From: Calothrix brevissima NIES-22
Lineage (GTDB): Bacteria; Cyanobacteriota; Cyanobacteriia; Cyanobacteriales; Nostocaceae
Assembly (NCBI RefSeq): GCF_002367995.1
Contig: NZ_AP018207.1
Span: forward strand, 3,223,083-3,287,082
Length of the DNA: 64,000 nucleotides
Direction of reading: 5' to 3'
A program made the translations under genes and the position numbers. A model generated the notes under the pieces. The model had not been told where the DNA came from. It searched no databases and was given only the letters and a program-made list of their open reading frames with translations. This document shows, piece after piece, positions 18,021 through 27,308 of the stretch; the stretch's first letter is position 1; each line of letters starts with the position of its first letter.

Positions 18021-18868
18021 CAAAAATTTGGCGATCGCTGAAAATAAATGAATACACCATAAAGTTTACCAAATGCTACATGAGGTTTGATAGGCAATAA
18101 AATCAGAGCGTAAGCAATCAACCGAGCTAATCTGATGATAAACACCGCTATATTGGTGTATTTGGCTAACGTTAATAAATAACTATAAGTACTATGTTGA
18201 GTTTTTAGAAAAATATTTCTATTAGTAATTGAAGAAGGTTGATGGATAGCGTCAAACTGCTTAGTTACCGCAACTAAATGTCCTAAATTACCATAGCGTA
18301 GACAAAAATCAAAATCCTCATAATAAAGAAAATACACCGGATCGAACAAAGGAGATTCTGAAAAATTGCCCAGATTAACAAGCGTGCTACAACCGGAAAC
18401 CCAATCGCAAGCAACATATGCGCTATCTGTATTCTCTAAAATGTTGGCTGTGATAATTGCACCAGTTAAAGGAATAAATCGACCACCAGCAAACCAAACT
18501 TCACTACTAGGAGTATGGATAATAGTTCCGAGAATTGATAGTTCTGGATAGGTTGCAAAAAATGGATTAACTTTTTCTAAGGTATTTTCTGCAAGATAAG
18601 CATCAGGATTGATTATCCAAATAATTCCTTGCTTATCTTGATGGTAAATCCATTTAATTCCTAAATTACAAGCTTGACCAAAGCCAAGATTTCTCCCAGC
18701 TTCAATAATTGTCACAGTTTCACTACTCAGTTTTTGAATCTCAACATCTTCTGGTGAATTGTTGATGATAACTGTTCTATATTCGCTCTGGTATTTAGCT
18801 GGTAGCGAATTAAGTAATTTAGCGATGAGATTTTGAGAAAAATAGTTAACTGTTAAAAAATAAATCAA
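18020..18868 (-). CDS. Glycosyltransferase family 2 (rhamnosyltransferase-like)
   Basis: A GT-A fold inverting glycosyltransferase of 282 residues. Visible motifs are IYFLTVNYFSQNLI at the N-terminus, AGRNLGFGQACNLGI, the metal/nucleotide-binding IINPDAYL, and the acceptor-base region PVYFLYYEDFDFCLR. This pattern is typical of WbbL/rhamnosyltransferase-type enzymes. A hydrophobic, basic C-terminus suggests membrane association. The start codon is TTG (18868); no in-frame ATG lies near. It is coupled to the downstream GT4 gene by a one-base stop/start overlap. Confidence 0.85.
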   Translation of the reverse strand: MIYFLTVNYFSQNLIAKLLNSLPAKYQSEYRTVIINNSPEDVEIQKLSSETVTIIEAGRNLGFGQACNLGIKWIYHQDKQGIIWIINPDAYLAENTLEKVNPFFATYPELSILGTIIHTPSSEVWFAGGRFIPLTGAIITANILENTDSAYVACDWVSGCSTLVNLGNFSESPLFDPVYFLYYEDFDFCLRYGNLGHLVAVTKQFDAIHQPSSITNRNIFLKTQHSTYSYLLTLAKYTNIAVFIIRLARLIAYALILLPIKPHVAFGKLYGVFIYFQRSPNF

Positions 18869-18941
18869 AGTTCTGGAATTTTCAAACTACCACTTTTAAA
18901 TTTTAAACCACCCAATAACAAATAACCAATGACAATTGTAC

Positions 18942-18961
18942 AGACGCGATGAATCGCGTCT
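18942..18961. repeat. AGACGCGAT-ATCGCGTCT dispersed hairpin
   Basis: Nine-base perfect arms around GA form a tight hairpin between two glycosyltransferase genes. A second copy, with TC in the centre, is at 34122-34141, and partial copies are near 50880 and 60735, often preceded by TTGTACAGA or TTGTAGAG. It is a dispersed palindromic repeat. Confidence 0.65.
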
Positions 18962-18988
18962 CTGACCAATGACTATTAAAAATATTAA

Positions 18989-19912
18989 TTACCAATTTTT
19001 CCCCAGATTTCCTATCAAACCATGATAAGTGCCTAATAAACAAGCCCATATTTTTAAATTTTTGTTATCTAAATCATAGAGGCTAATCCAAAAAGTACTA
19101 TATAGCATATATTTAATTCGCCATATTAAGCAAGTGAAACGATAGTAACCTTGAGAAAAGCGAGTTTCTAAATAAGTATGATTGCGACAGATATAATAAT
19201 AACGTAAAGCTGAATATTGTTGGATATAGCGATATTTATTCATGAATTTTACCTGAATCGGATTGCCAAAATTATGATGCATAATAGCTTGAGTCACAAT
19301 TAGGTTATGAAAACCTTTTTGTCTTAGTTGCATTCCATATTCAAAGTCAATACCATCAATAAATAATTCAGCACAAGGCGGAGAAATAGTTTTAGCCGCA
19401 GCTAATGAAACTAGAGAACCTGAAGTAATTGGTGAATCACATTCATAAAATTCTACAGTATGATTATGTTGAAGACCTTGAAAGCGATCGTTTAAAAAAA
19501 CTGCACCTTCTATGACATTACCTGTTCTCGGATCGCAAGGAGTAGGAGCGATAATCCCAATTTGATAATTATCTTCCTGAGACAATTGATGATAAATTTT
19601 TAGTAAAATTTCCAGGCAGTTGGCAGTCGGTGTACTATCCTGATCGAAAGACCATAGAAAATCATATTCTTGTTCGATAGCCCATTTGATAGCCCAATTT
19701 AGTCCAGCACCAATTCCGATATTTTCTGGATGAAATTTGATGATAATATTTTCTTGATTTATCAGATGGGATAAAGGGTTTTTTGTGGAGTTGTCTAATA
19801 TCAAAACCTTGTCTACAGCAAAGGATTGACAAGCAATAGCATTCAGACAATCCATAACTGCTTTTGGATCTTCATACGCAGTTATATAAGCTGCTATTTT
19901 ATAGCAATACAT
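18989..19912 (-). CDS. Glycosyltransferase family 2 (rhamnosyltransferase-like)
   Basis: A 307-residue GT-A enzyme of the RfbF/rhamnosyltransferase group: AYITAYEDPKAVMDCLNAI, VLILDNSTKNPL, the acidic WSFDQDSTPTANCL metal motif, and FIDGIDFEYGMQLRQKGF near the catalytic base. A C-terminal amphipathic or hydrophobic region (RFTCLIWRIKYMLYSTFWIS) may hold it at the membrane. It is separated from the next gene of the operon by about 120 bases containing a palindromic repeat. Confidence 0.85.
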   Translation of the reverse strand: MYCYKIAAYITAYEDPKAVMDCLNAIACQSFAVDKVLILDNSTKNPLSHLINQENIIIKFHPENIGIGAGLNWAIKWAIEQEYDFLWSFDQDSTPTANCLEILLKIYHQLSQEDNYQIGIIAPTPCDPRTGNVIEGAVFLNDRFQGLQHNHTVEFYECDSPITSGSLVSLAAAKTISPPCAELFIDGIDFEYGMQLRQKGFHNLIVTQAIMHHNFGNPIQVKFMNKYRYIQQYSALRYYYICRNHTYLETRFSQGYYRFTCLIWRIKYMLYSTFWISLYDLDNKNLKIWACLLGTYHGLIGNLGKNW

Positions 19913-19970
19913 AATTTTCTGGGTAGCGCTGATTTAGGAGATAAATTTATACTGTTACTATCTCCAGATT

Positions 19971-20630
19971 TTAAGCTCGTCTAGTTGTAAACCAATTAAT
20001 TGCTTTTTTAAGTTCATCTTCTTTGAAACTTATATTTCCTTTCGATGCAATTACATGTTTCTCAGCATAACGGTTCACAGCAAATTTTCTCTGCGGTTGA
20101 ATTATTTCACCTTGATATTCCCGTCTTACTTCTATATGAGCGCAAAATTCTTTAACTATACCTTTATAATATCTGAGCGCAAAATCCAGATTAATTTTAT
20201 TTTTGTAAAGTTCCACAAGAATGTGAGGTTCAATAATAAAAGTAAACTCACTTAAAATCCATCTAGCATTTAAAACTTTTTCCCAAAAATCCACATACCA
20301 AACACAAATATGCAGATAATGGTCTTCATTAAAAAATAATTTGTGGTCTATAATAAATGCCGAATTTTCCCAAGCATAAGGAGTCCATAATTCTAATTTT
20401 GCTCCATCTACACATACACGGCTGATTTCTGTAAATATTTTTGTGGGATCTTTCAAATGTTCTAAACAGTGAGAGGAATAAACATAATCAACACTGCGAT
20501 CAGCTAATGGTAAATTGTCAGTTTCCAGATTGAGAACATAATCAACTCCTGGTTGAGGTAATATATCAATCCCTATCGTTCCTTCTTTTTTACAAGAGCC
20601 ACATCCTATATCTAGTTTTAAGTAATTCAT
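19971..20630 (-). CDS. SAM-dependent methyltransferase in glycan operon
   Basis: A class I methyltransferase of 219 residues. Motif I is LDIGCGSCKKEGTIGID at the extreme N-terminus, followed by YVLNLETDNLPLADRSVDYV and the YSSHCLEHLKDP segment typical of Methyltransf_11 enzymes acting in polysaccharide clusters. It may O-methylate a sugar residue of the exported glycan; the acceptor is unknown. It sits between two glycosyltransferase genes on the same strand. Confidence 0.82.
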   Translation of the reverse strand: MNYLKLDIGCGSCKKEGTIGIDILPQPGVDYVLNLETDNLPLADRSVDYVYSSHCLEHLKDPTKIFTEISRVCVDGAKLELWTPYAWENSAFIIDHKLFFNEDHYLHICVWYVDFWEKVLNARWILSEFTFIIEPHILVELYKNKINLDFALRYYKGIVKEFCAHIEVRREYQGEIIQPQRKFAVNRYAEKHVIASKGNISFKEDELKKAINWFTTRRA

Positions 20631-20668
20631 CTTGTTTTCAACCTGATAACTTACACTAATAGTTTAGA

Positions 20669-21733
20669 TTAATTCACAACTGCTAAAATAGCATCCTTCC
20701 AGTTTTGAGCGCAATGTTTTAAGGTGCGATTTGTTAATACATATTGTTGCGCATTCTTTGCTAAATTTATCCGTAAAACTTCGTCGTTTAGCATACAATC
20801 AAAGGCTTCTAACCAAGCTTGGGGATTATTTTGAGTTAAATATCCCGTTTCTAAATGACGAATAGTATTTTCATAAGGTGCTACATGGCTGTATATACCT
20901 GGTATTCCTAAAGCACTATAATCCAAAAATTTAATATCAGATTTACAGCGTGTAAACGAGTTATCTTCTAAAGGAGCAATTGCTAAATCCCATTTAATAT
21001 TGTGGCTCATCCAACGGATGAAATCTGGATATTTATGTTGTTGACCTACATCTAGCAGCTTGATAGGTAAACCATCAAAGGCTTTTAATATCGACAAGTC
21101 AGCAATACTACCAATTAATTGAAATTCTACTGTAGTGGAATATTTGCGTAAAGTTGTGCGTAAAGCCTGTAAAATCATCATCAAATCGTCATCATGGGAA
21201 CGTGTTCCCATATAACCAATCACTTTTTTGCTATTACTATTTGTACTAGTTGTTATAGTGTCAGCTTGATGAGAAATTCGACTTTCTAGCAGGCGTTCAT
21301 CTAAAGCATTAGGTATAACTAAAATATTTGAATTTAACAAAGATAAACGTTGCTGTAAATATTTGGTAGAAACAATAATCGCATCGGCTTTTCTCGCCAA
21401 AAAACGGATGACCATCAATTGTTCATGAGTTAATTCGTTTTGGGCGATCGCATTAAATTTTAAATCTAAAAGGTTATCATCAATCGAATAAACCAAACGC
21501 GCTCCCTCGCTGCGGACTTTATCTACTAACTCTTCGGCTAAAGACAAAGATATATTTGGTTTCCAAGTCCGTTCGACAATAATGACATCAGCTGATTGAA
21601 AGCTCGTTCCTTGAGTGACTAAAAAAGTATTTTGGTTCGTAGGGTATGTTAGAGGTAACAGTAGCCTGATAAAAGAAGAACCATGTGGATAGATTTTATT
21701 GCTATGTTCATAAAGAACATGAATGGTAATCAT
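20669..21733 (-). CDS. Glycosyltransferase (GT4/GT1-like)
   Basis: A GT-B fold protein of 354 residues: ITIHVLYEHSNKIYPHGSSF at the start, LVYSIDDNLLD and DAIIVSTKYLQQRL in the first half, IGYMGTRSHDDDLMMIL opening the donor domain, and KFLDYSALGIPGIYSHVAPY where other GT4 enzymes have their E-x7-E segment. The second Glu is not obvious here, so the donor site is divergent. Fifteen bases separate it from the large fusion gene upstream. Confidence 0.8.
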   Translation of the reverse strand: MITIHVLYEHSNKIYPHGSSFIRLLLPLTYPTNQNTFLVTQGTSFQSADVIIVERTWKPNISLSLAEELVDKVRSEGARLVYSIDDNLLDLKFNAIAQNELTHEQLMVIRFLARKADAIIVSTKYLQQRLSLLNSNILVIPNALDERLLESRISHQADTITTSTNSNSKKVIGYMGTRSHDDDLMMILQALRTTLRKYSTTVEFQLIGSIADLSILKAFDGLPIKLLDVGQQHKYPDFIRWMSHNIKWDLAIAPLEDNSFTRCKSDIKFLDYSALGIPGIYSHVAPYENTIRHLETGYLTQNNPQAWLEAFDCMLNDEVLRINLAKNAQQYVLTNRTLKHCAQNWKDAILAVVN

Positions 21734-21748
21734 TTTGGTAAATTAAAT

Positions 21749-24700
21749 TTAACCTTGAGTGGTAAACAGAGCATCTAGAATTTTATATGCAGCTTTTTCT
21801 GGGAAGTATTGACAAATGTCATTAATTGCAGTTTGTTGTAATTTTTGACGTAGTTCTTGGTCAGAAATTAAACGATTTAATTCCTGAAAACAATTTTCAT
21901 CAGAGCTAGTATCTACAATCAAACTATTTTTTTCATGTATTGCAAAACTAGATGCACCACCTGCTTTTGGTACTATAACTGCTGCGCCACAAGCCATTGC
22001 TTCCATAGCAGTTAAACCCATAGCCTGAAAACTAGAGAAATCGACAAAAATATCAATTTCATTCAACAGACTTGCTAATTGGGAGCGAGTTAAAATTCCA
22101 GCGTTATCAAAGGAAAAATCACGAGTCAAAGTTGTAAATTGAGGATCGTTTGACTCACAGCCAAAAATAACTATTTGAATATTATTACCATGAATTTGAT
22201 AAATTTTCTGCAATACTTTCATGGTTAATCCAGCAGCACGGCGAGGCGTATCTGGGCGAATCATGGCTGCAATTCGCAAAGGTCTTTGAGGCCAATTTGG
22301 ATCTCGGCGGTTGCTGGGTCGATATAAATCTATGTTGACACTAGGCCCAATAATTACACAATCAGTTTGTGTCTGCTTGTTAACTAAATCACGATTCCAT
22401 TCAGTCTTAGTAAATTTGACTAAATCTGCATATTGATTGTAAGACTGCAATGCAATTTGATATTCTGGCGATGCTTCTGGAAAAAAGTATGGTTCAAAAT
22501 CTTGAATATAGTATCCTCTCACAGGAAATTTTTCATCTTGATTGAGGATTTTTAGCCAATAAACAGACTTGTATAAAGTGGCAATTACGGCATCATATTT
22601 AGATAGCAGATGAGGAATTTCATCTTCATTTTCTACATAAATAATAGGAATATTATTGTCAGGATAACCCTGTTCAAAGATAGGGCGATGGCGATTAAAG
22701 TTAACAATTCTTACATCTACGCCCATTTTTTGCATTGCTGCGGCTTCTTGAAAGACTACATTGCCACCACCACCAGGATGCAAAATAGGTAAAATAATTA
22801 AAACTCGTTTTCCTTCCCAACGGGATTTTCCCTCTTCTATAAATTTTTGTCGGGAGAGCATAACTCGGCTGCGAGAACGAATACCTGCAATTACTCTGTC
22901 AAAACGACATACTGTCACACCTTCGCTGATGATTTGCTGTCCATGCTTGGCAATTAAAGCTTGATCGGCGCGATCGCACAATAGCTTGCGCCGTTCGTGG
23001 GAATAACTGCGTGATTGACTGTGGTAAATATAGGTATCGTCAGCAATGGCTAATTCCCAACCCGCTTTTTTTGCTCGCAAACAGTAATCGTTTTCTTCGC
23101 CGTAACCTGCACCAAAGGTTTGTTCATCAAAGTATCCTAAACTAGCGATCGCCCTTCGTTTGATTGCTAGACAAAAGCCGTTTAAAAATGGTATGCGCGG
23201 GTACAAGCGTCGCGAGTAATCAGCTACTAGCTTACCCATGTAACTCACGGTCATTCCTAAGGGCAATTTGTTTTCTGCCCAATCTCCATTTTCGCTAATT
23301 TCTGGGATAGATTGCCAAGAAGCAGTATTGGAAAGGGGCCCTATCAGACCTATTTTGGGATCAGATTCTCCACAAGCAACAATTCTATCTAACCATTTAG
23401 GTGTGACGATAGTATCGCTATTGAGTAAAATTACATAATCTGCTTTTGATTTTTTCAACCCTTGATTGGCGGCGAATGTGTAGCCTTTAGCAACTTCATT
23501 TCTAATTAAAGTAGCACCTTGAGTAATCGCAAATTCTGCTAAATATTGACAAGTTTCTGCGTTACTTCCATCATCTACGATGATGATTGAATATGGCATT
23601 GAGGAGTAACGCACAACAGATTGTAGACAATTTTTAACGTCATCTAAAGCATTATGAACGCAAACAATTACATCTACAGTTAAAGAATGTTTGCTAATTG
23701 GCGATGGTGGTAATACTTGGTCTACTAGATGATGAGGAGAAAAGGTATTTTTTGCCAACCTCATACTCGATAGCTGGGGAAAAATTACTAACAATTTCCC
23801 CAATCGTTCTTTGATTTTAAACCACAATCTACGCAGTTTCCAAAACTTACTAGTTTCCATAGCAGCAATAGTTGTGTTTGATTGTTCTAATGCTGCTTGA
23901 GTTTCTTGTAACTGGGATTGCGATTGCTCTAATTGTGCCTGTAGTTGTTGCAGTTGCGATTGCGATCGCTGTAATTGTGCCTGAGTCTTTTGCAGTTGCG
24001 ATTGTAATTGCTGCGATTCTTTGAACAACTGATAACCAGAATTATGAATTACAGCTTTTTCTGTTTCTAAAATACCAGGCTCTGCCCTAATAATAAACTG
24101 TAAAGTCTCCGCATCTGCATCTGCTTCAATTTGGTTAATAATATCAGTATTAAATTGTTCTTTTTTATGTTGCGGTACCAAAGAACTTTCTGAGAAAATT
24201 TCTAGTTTTGTCCGGTCTTGATTAGTTACTAAATATCCGGCTCTGGTAAATAATTCCTCAACTGTTTCTCTGGTAAAAAACCGTAAGTGAGTATTATCTA
24301 AAATACCTAATTCTGTATATTCAAATTTACCTTGTAATAAAGCCAAGCGAATTGCACCGTGGCCTATATTGGGAATAGAAGCTACTACATATCCATCTTT
24401 TTTTAAGATATCTTTAGTGTCTGATAAAACTTTCCAAGGGTTTCGCAGATGTTCCAAAACATCCCCAAAGACTGCTACATCAAACTCTTGACTAGGTAAT
24501 ATTTCTTGCACAGACACAAAATCTAAGTCAGCAACTATTACCTCTTGACAGTACTGTGCAGCAATTTGAGCCGCATCTGAGTTTATTTCTACTCCTGTAA
24601 CAATACAACCCTTTTGATTCAGAATCTGAGCCAAATAACCCGTTGCACAGCCAAAGTCTACTACTCGCTGATTGTTACCAATCAAATTGAGCATTTTTCT

Positions 24701-24778
24701 GATACTGTTATTTTCATCCAAATTTTCTTCTGTGAGTTGTGCAACCAATGGATAATCTTTTGACCAATCTTGAGCCAT
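21749..24778 (-). CDS. Methyltransferase - coiled coil - GT2 - GT4 fusion protein
   Basis: A 1009-residue multi-enzyme polypeptide. Residues about 15-235 are a class I SAM methyltransferase (VVDFGCATG at 39-47, GDVLEHLRNPW at 105-115). Residues about 248-308 are a Gln/Ser/Leu-rich coiled coil with 7-residue repeats such as LQKTQAQ and LQRSQSQ, ending in METSKFWKLRRLW. Residues about 365-630 are a GT2 domain (VDVIVCVHNA, IIVDDGS, LLNSDT at 451-456, GAGYGEENDYCLRA). Residues about 655-1009 are a GT4 domain (ILPILHPGGGGNVVFQEAA, MGLTAMEAMACGAAV). It lies 28 bases after the Wzt gene. The layout suggests sequential sugar addition and methyl capping at the export complex; see findings. Confidence 0.88.
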   Translation of the reverse strand: MAQDWSKDYPLVAQLTEENLDENNSIRKMLNLIGNNQRVVDFGCATGYLAQILNQKGCIVTGVEINSDAAQIAAQYCQEVIVADLDFVSVQEILPSQEFDVAVFGDVLEHLRNPWKVLSDTKDILKKDGYVVASIPNIGHGAIRLALLQGKFEYTELGILDNTHLRFFTRETVEELFTRAGYLVTNQDRTKLEIFSESSLVPQHKKEQFNTDIINQIEADADAETLQFIIRAEPGILETEKAVIHNSGYQLFKESQQLQSQLQKTQAQLQRSQSQLQQLQAQLEQSQSQLQETQAALEQSNTTIAAMETSKFWKLRRLWFKIKERLGKLLVIFPQLSSMRLAKNTFSPHHLVDQVLPPSPISKHSLTVDVIVCVHNALDDVKNCLQSVVRYSSMPYSIIIVDDGSNAETCQYLAEFAITQGATLIRNEVAKGYTFAANQGLKKSKADYVILLNSDTIVTPKWLDRIVACGESDPKIGLIGPLSNTASWQSIPEISENGDWAENKLPLGMTVSYMGKLVADYSRRLYPRIPFLNGFCLAIKRRAIASLGYFDEQTFGAGYGEENDYCLRAKKAGWELAIADDTYIYHSQSRSYSHERRKLLCDRADQALIAKHGQQIISEGVTVCRFDRVIAGIRSRSRVMLSRQKFIEEGKSRWEGKRVLIILPILHPGGGGNVVFQEAAAMQKMGVDVRIVNFNRHRPIFEQGYPDNNIPIIYVENEDEIPHLLSKYDAVIATLYKSVYWLKILNQDEKFPVRGYYIQDFEPYFFPEASPEYQIALQSYNQYADLVKFTKTEWNRDLVNKQTQTDCVIIGPSVNIDLYRPSNRRDPNWPQRPLRIAAMIRPDTPRRAAGLTMKVLQKIYQIHGNNIQIVIFGCESNDPQFTTLTRDFSFDNAGILTRSQLASLLNEIDIFVDFSSFQAMGLTAMEAMACGAAVIVPKAGGASSFAIHEKNSLIVDTSSDENCFQELNRLISDQELRQKLQQTAINDICQYFPEKAAYKILDALFTTQG

Positions 24779-24806
24779 AATTCTCGTAATTTAATATGTA
24801 GCTTAA

Positions 24807-26153
24807 TTAAGTTTGCGTGACTATGTTTGGTAAACTTTTTTTGTTAATTTTAACTACCATTGGTTGAGCAACTAAAGCATGAATTCGCTTTCCCGTGTCT
24901 GGAGGTAAAATTTGCACAACCATGATATTATCAATCCAGTCAAAGCTAATAGATTCGTAATTTTCTGCCCCAGCTACTGTTAAACTATAGGAACCAGGGC
25001 GTAGAGGTAAATTAAATTCAAACCTAATTTCTATTTCTTCTGCTGCTGCTAATCGATCTATTGTGATATTTTCTTCTAAAGTATTGCTCCCAATTACTTC
25101 ATTACCGTTTTTATCGCATAAATGAAAGCCGACAATACAACTATTTATTGGCGAATAAACTTTGACATTGACAACTAATGTAACTTTTTCATTAAATAAA
25201 AATACGGGATTTTCTCCGGCATATTTTCCTAGTTGATTTAGAATTTTTACATTTTCAATTTTCGCTTTTCCACTGCCTCTACGTGTAGCATTTTTGAAAT
25301 TTAAGCTAGGAGATTCAATATCAGAATTGGCAGCAGTTGCAGATGGTATTACATTATCTGAGATATTATTTACTTGCTGTTGGGAGTTAACCTCAACTTC
25401 TGTTGATAACCCTAATTCAAGTTCTGTAACTAATTTTAAATATTCAAGTATAACAGCATTTGGCAATCCTGTCGTATGTATTTTACCGTCATGGAGCATA
25501 ATGGCTGAATTGCACAATGTTTTGATTGCGCCAGCATCATGGGAAACAAATAATGTTGTCACGCCAGAATCCATCATTGCACGCATTCGCCGCATACAAC
25601 GATGTTGAAAGACAATATCGCCTACAGCAAGTGCTTCGTCAACAATGAGAATTTCTGGATCGACATTGACGGCAACAGCAAATGCCAAGCGGACAAACAT
25701 ACCGCTAGAATAAGTTTTCACAGGTTGTTCAATAAAATCGCCTATATCGGCAAAAGCCGCAATATCATCAAATCTGTCTTCGATTTGTTTTTGACTTAAT
25801 CCTAATAATCGTCCGTTAAAAAATACATTTTGCCTACCAGTAAACTCTGGGTTAAAACCACTACCTAATTCTAATAAAGCAGAAACTCGACCGTTGACTT
25901 GCACATCTCCACTAGAGGGCGTGAGGGTGCCGGCAATTATTTGTAATAATGTACTTTTTCCCGAACCATTGCGTCCTACGATTCCCACTGTCTGTCCTTT
26001 GGGAATCTCAATGTTAATATCTTTGATTGCCCAGAATTCATCTACTTTACTATGACTGGGTAGCAACACTTCTTTAAGTTTATCTACAGGTCTGCTGTAG
26101 CGTTTAAAACATTTTGAGACATTCTGAAGGGAAATGGCAATTTCTTCACCCAT
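24807..26153 (-). CDS. wzt: Polysaccharide ABC transporter ATPase with C-terminal carbohydrate-binding domain (Wzt)
   Basis: The ATPase of an ABC-dependent O-antigen/capsule-type exporter. The nucleotide-binding domain has Walker A (VGRNGSGKST), signature (TYSSGMFVRLAFA), Walker B (ILIVDEALAVGD) and the His switch (FVSHD). After about residue 290 a beta-rich Wzt-C domain follows (KIENVKILNQLGKY, VGFHLCDKNGNEVIGSNT, LRPGSYSLTVA); in E. coli O8/O9a and relatives this domain recognises the modified non-reducing end of the glycan. I choose the ATG at 26153 (MGEEIAISLQNV); a TTG 24 bases upstream is possible. It pairs with the permease upstream. Confidence 0.9.
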   Translation of the reverse strand: MGEEIAISLQNVSKCFKRYSRPVDKLKEVLLPSHSKVDEFWAIKDINIEIPKGQTVGIVGRNGSGKSTLLQIIAGTLTPSSGDVQVNGRVSALLELGSGFNPEFTGRQNVFFNGRLLGLSQKQIEDRFDDIAAFADIGDFIEQPVKTYSSGMFVRLAFAVAVNVDPEILIVDEALAVGDIVFQHRCMRRMRAMMDSGVTTLFVSHDAGAIKTLCNSAIMLHDGKIHTTGLPNAVILEYLKLVTELELGLSTEVEVNSQQQVNNISDNVIPSATAANSDIESPSLNFKNATRRGSGKAKIENVKILNQLGKYAGENPVFLFNEKVTLVVNVKVYSPINSCIVGFHLCDKNGNEVIGSNTLEENITIDRLAAAEEIEIRFEFNLPLRPGSYSLTVAGAENYESISFDWIDNIMVVQILPPDTGKRIHALVAQPMVVKINKKSLPNIVTQT

Positions 26154-26242
26154 ATTTTTGCTGTCAATCCTCAACAATCACACAATCAATCTCAAATGCG
26201 ATCGCACTCGTTTTGCTAAATCTCACTGCATCATCTACCTGT

Positions 26243-27100
26243 TCATAACACATCAGCAAATGCTGGGCGCAGACGGCGATAACAGGACAATCCCCCGATA
26301 AAGACTACAACTGCAATGATTGAAGCAACTCCCCATTCACTCCAATGTTTCACTTCTCCAACTAAAATTAAATCACGATAAACTTCTGCGATCGCCGCTA
26401 TGGGATTTAACCACAGTACCCAACTCCGCCATTGTGCGGGAATATGGGATGCTGGATATACTAAGGGTGTTGCGTAAAACCAGATATTTAATATCACCCC
26501 TAAAGTCTGAGGAATATCTCGCAAAAATACTGTTATTCCTGCTGCTAAATAACCCAATCCAGCAGTTAACAATAACTGTGTTAACCAAACTAAGGGTAAC
26601 AGCGCTAAAGTAGGATGTAAAGTATGAGAAGTTAAGGCAACAAAAAAAATTAACGCCATTAAACCAAAAGAACTTTCGATAAATGTAGATAAAATAGGTA
26701 TTAAAGGTAATAAAGCTAAGGGAAAAACTACTTTTTTAACTAAATTTGGTTGAGTAACTACTGAATTAGCCGATTGTAATAATCCCCCTGTAAAAGCAAT
26801 CCAAGGTAGTAAGCCGGCAAACAACCACAAGCCAAAAGTAAAGTTATTTTCTGGTAAAGTTTTCAGCGTTAATTTAACTTTTAGTACAATGGAAAATACG
26901 TAGGTGTAAATTAGTAATTGCGATAACTGATTGAGCAAAGGCCATAAATTGCCTAAGACAGAACCTTTATATCTGGCTTCTAAATCTCGTCTGACTAAAG
27001 TTCTGAGTAAATCAAACTTTATCCATAATTTTTCATTAATTGGGAGAATACGCTGCAATTTTTTTGCTTGATGAATAAATCCTCTAATTGTCTTTAGCAA
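26243..27100 (-). CDS. wzm: Polysaccharide ABC transporter permease (Wzm)
   Basis: A 285-residue ABC-2 type permease, first gene of the glycan operon. It has six hydrophobic segments preceded by an amphipathic N-terminal helix and the family segment LVRRDLEARYKGSVLGNLWPL; later IPQTLGVILNIWFYATPLVYP and WLNPIAAIAEVYRDL match TagG/Wzm permeases. It exports lipid-linked glycan across the inner membrane together with Wzt. The start is TTG at 27100; no in-frame ATG lies between it and the upstream stop. The promoter should be in the 27.1-27.3 kb spacer. Confidence 0.87.
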   Translation of the reverse strand: MLKTIRGFIHQAKKLQRILPINEKLWIKFDLLRTLVRRDLEARYKGSVLGNLWPLLNQLSQLLIYTYVFSIVLKVKLTLKTLPENNFTFGLWLFAGLLPWIAFTGGLLQSANSVVTQPNLVKKVVFPLALLPLIPILSTFIESSFGLMALIFFVALTSHTLHPTLALLPLVWLTQLLLTAGLGYLAAGITVFLRDIPQTLGVILNIWFYATPLVYPASHIPAQWRSWVLWLNPIAAIAEVYRDLILVGEVKHWSEWGVASIIAVVVFIGGLSCYRRLRPAFADVL

Positions 27101-27308
27101 TTCTTGCTGCCTCGCTCGTTATCTATATATTCCATTGCTATTCATGAAGCTAATTAGCTATGAAAGTTCCCTTAGCATTTTTATCGCTATCAATAATACA
27201 TTACTAAAAGATATCCTCCTTAATTAACGGGGTAATTGTATTCTGAATAAACTATAAAGCAAGTTGATGATAATTATCTCTGTTAGCTTTTGCAGAAAAT
27301 CTGAGGAA

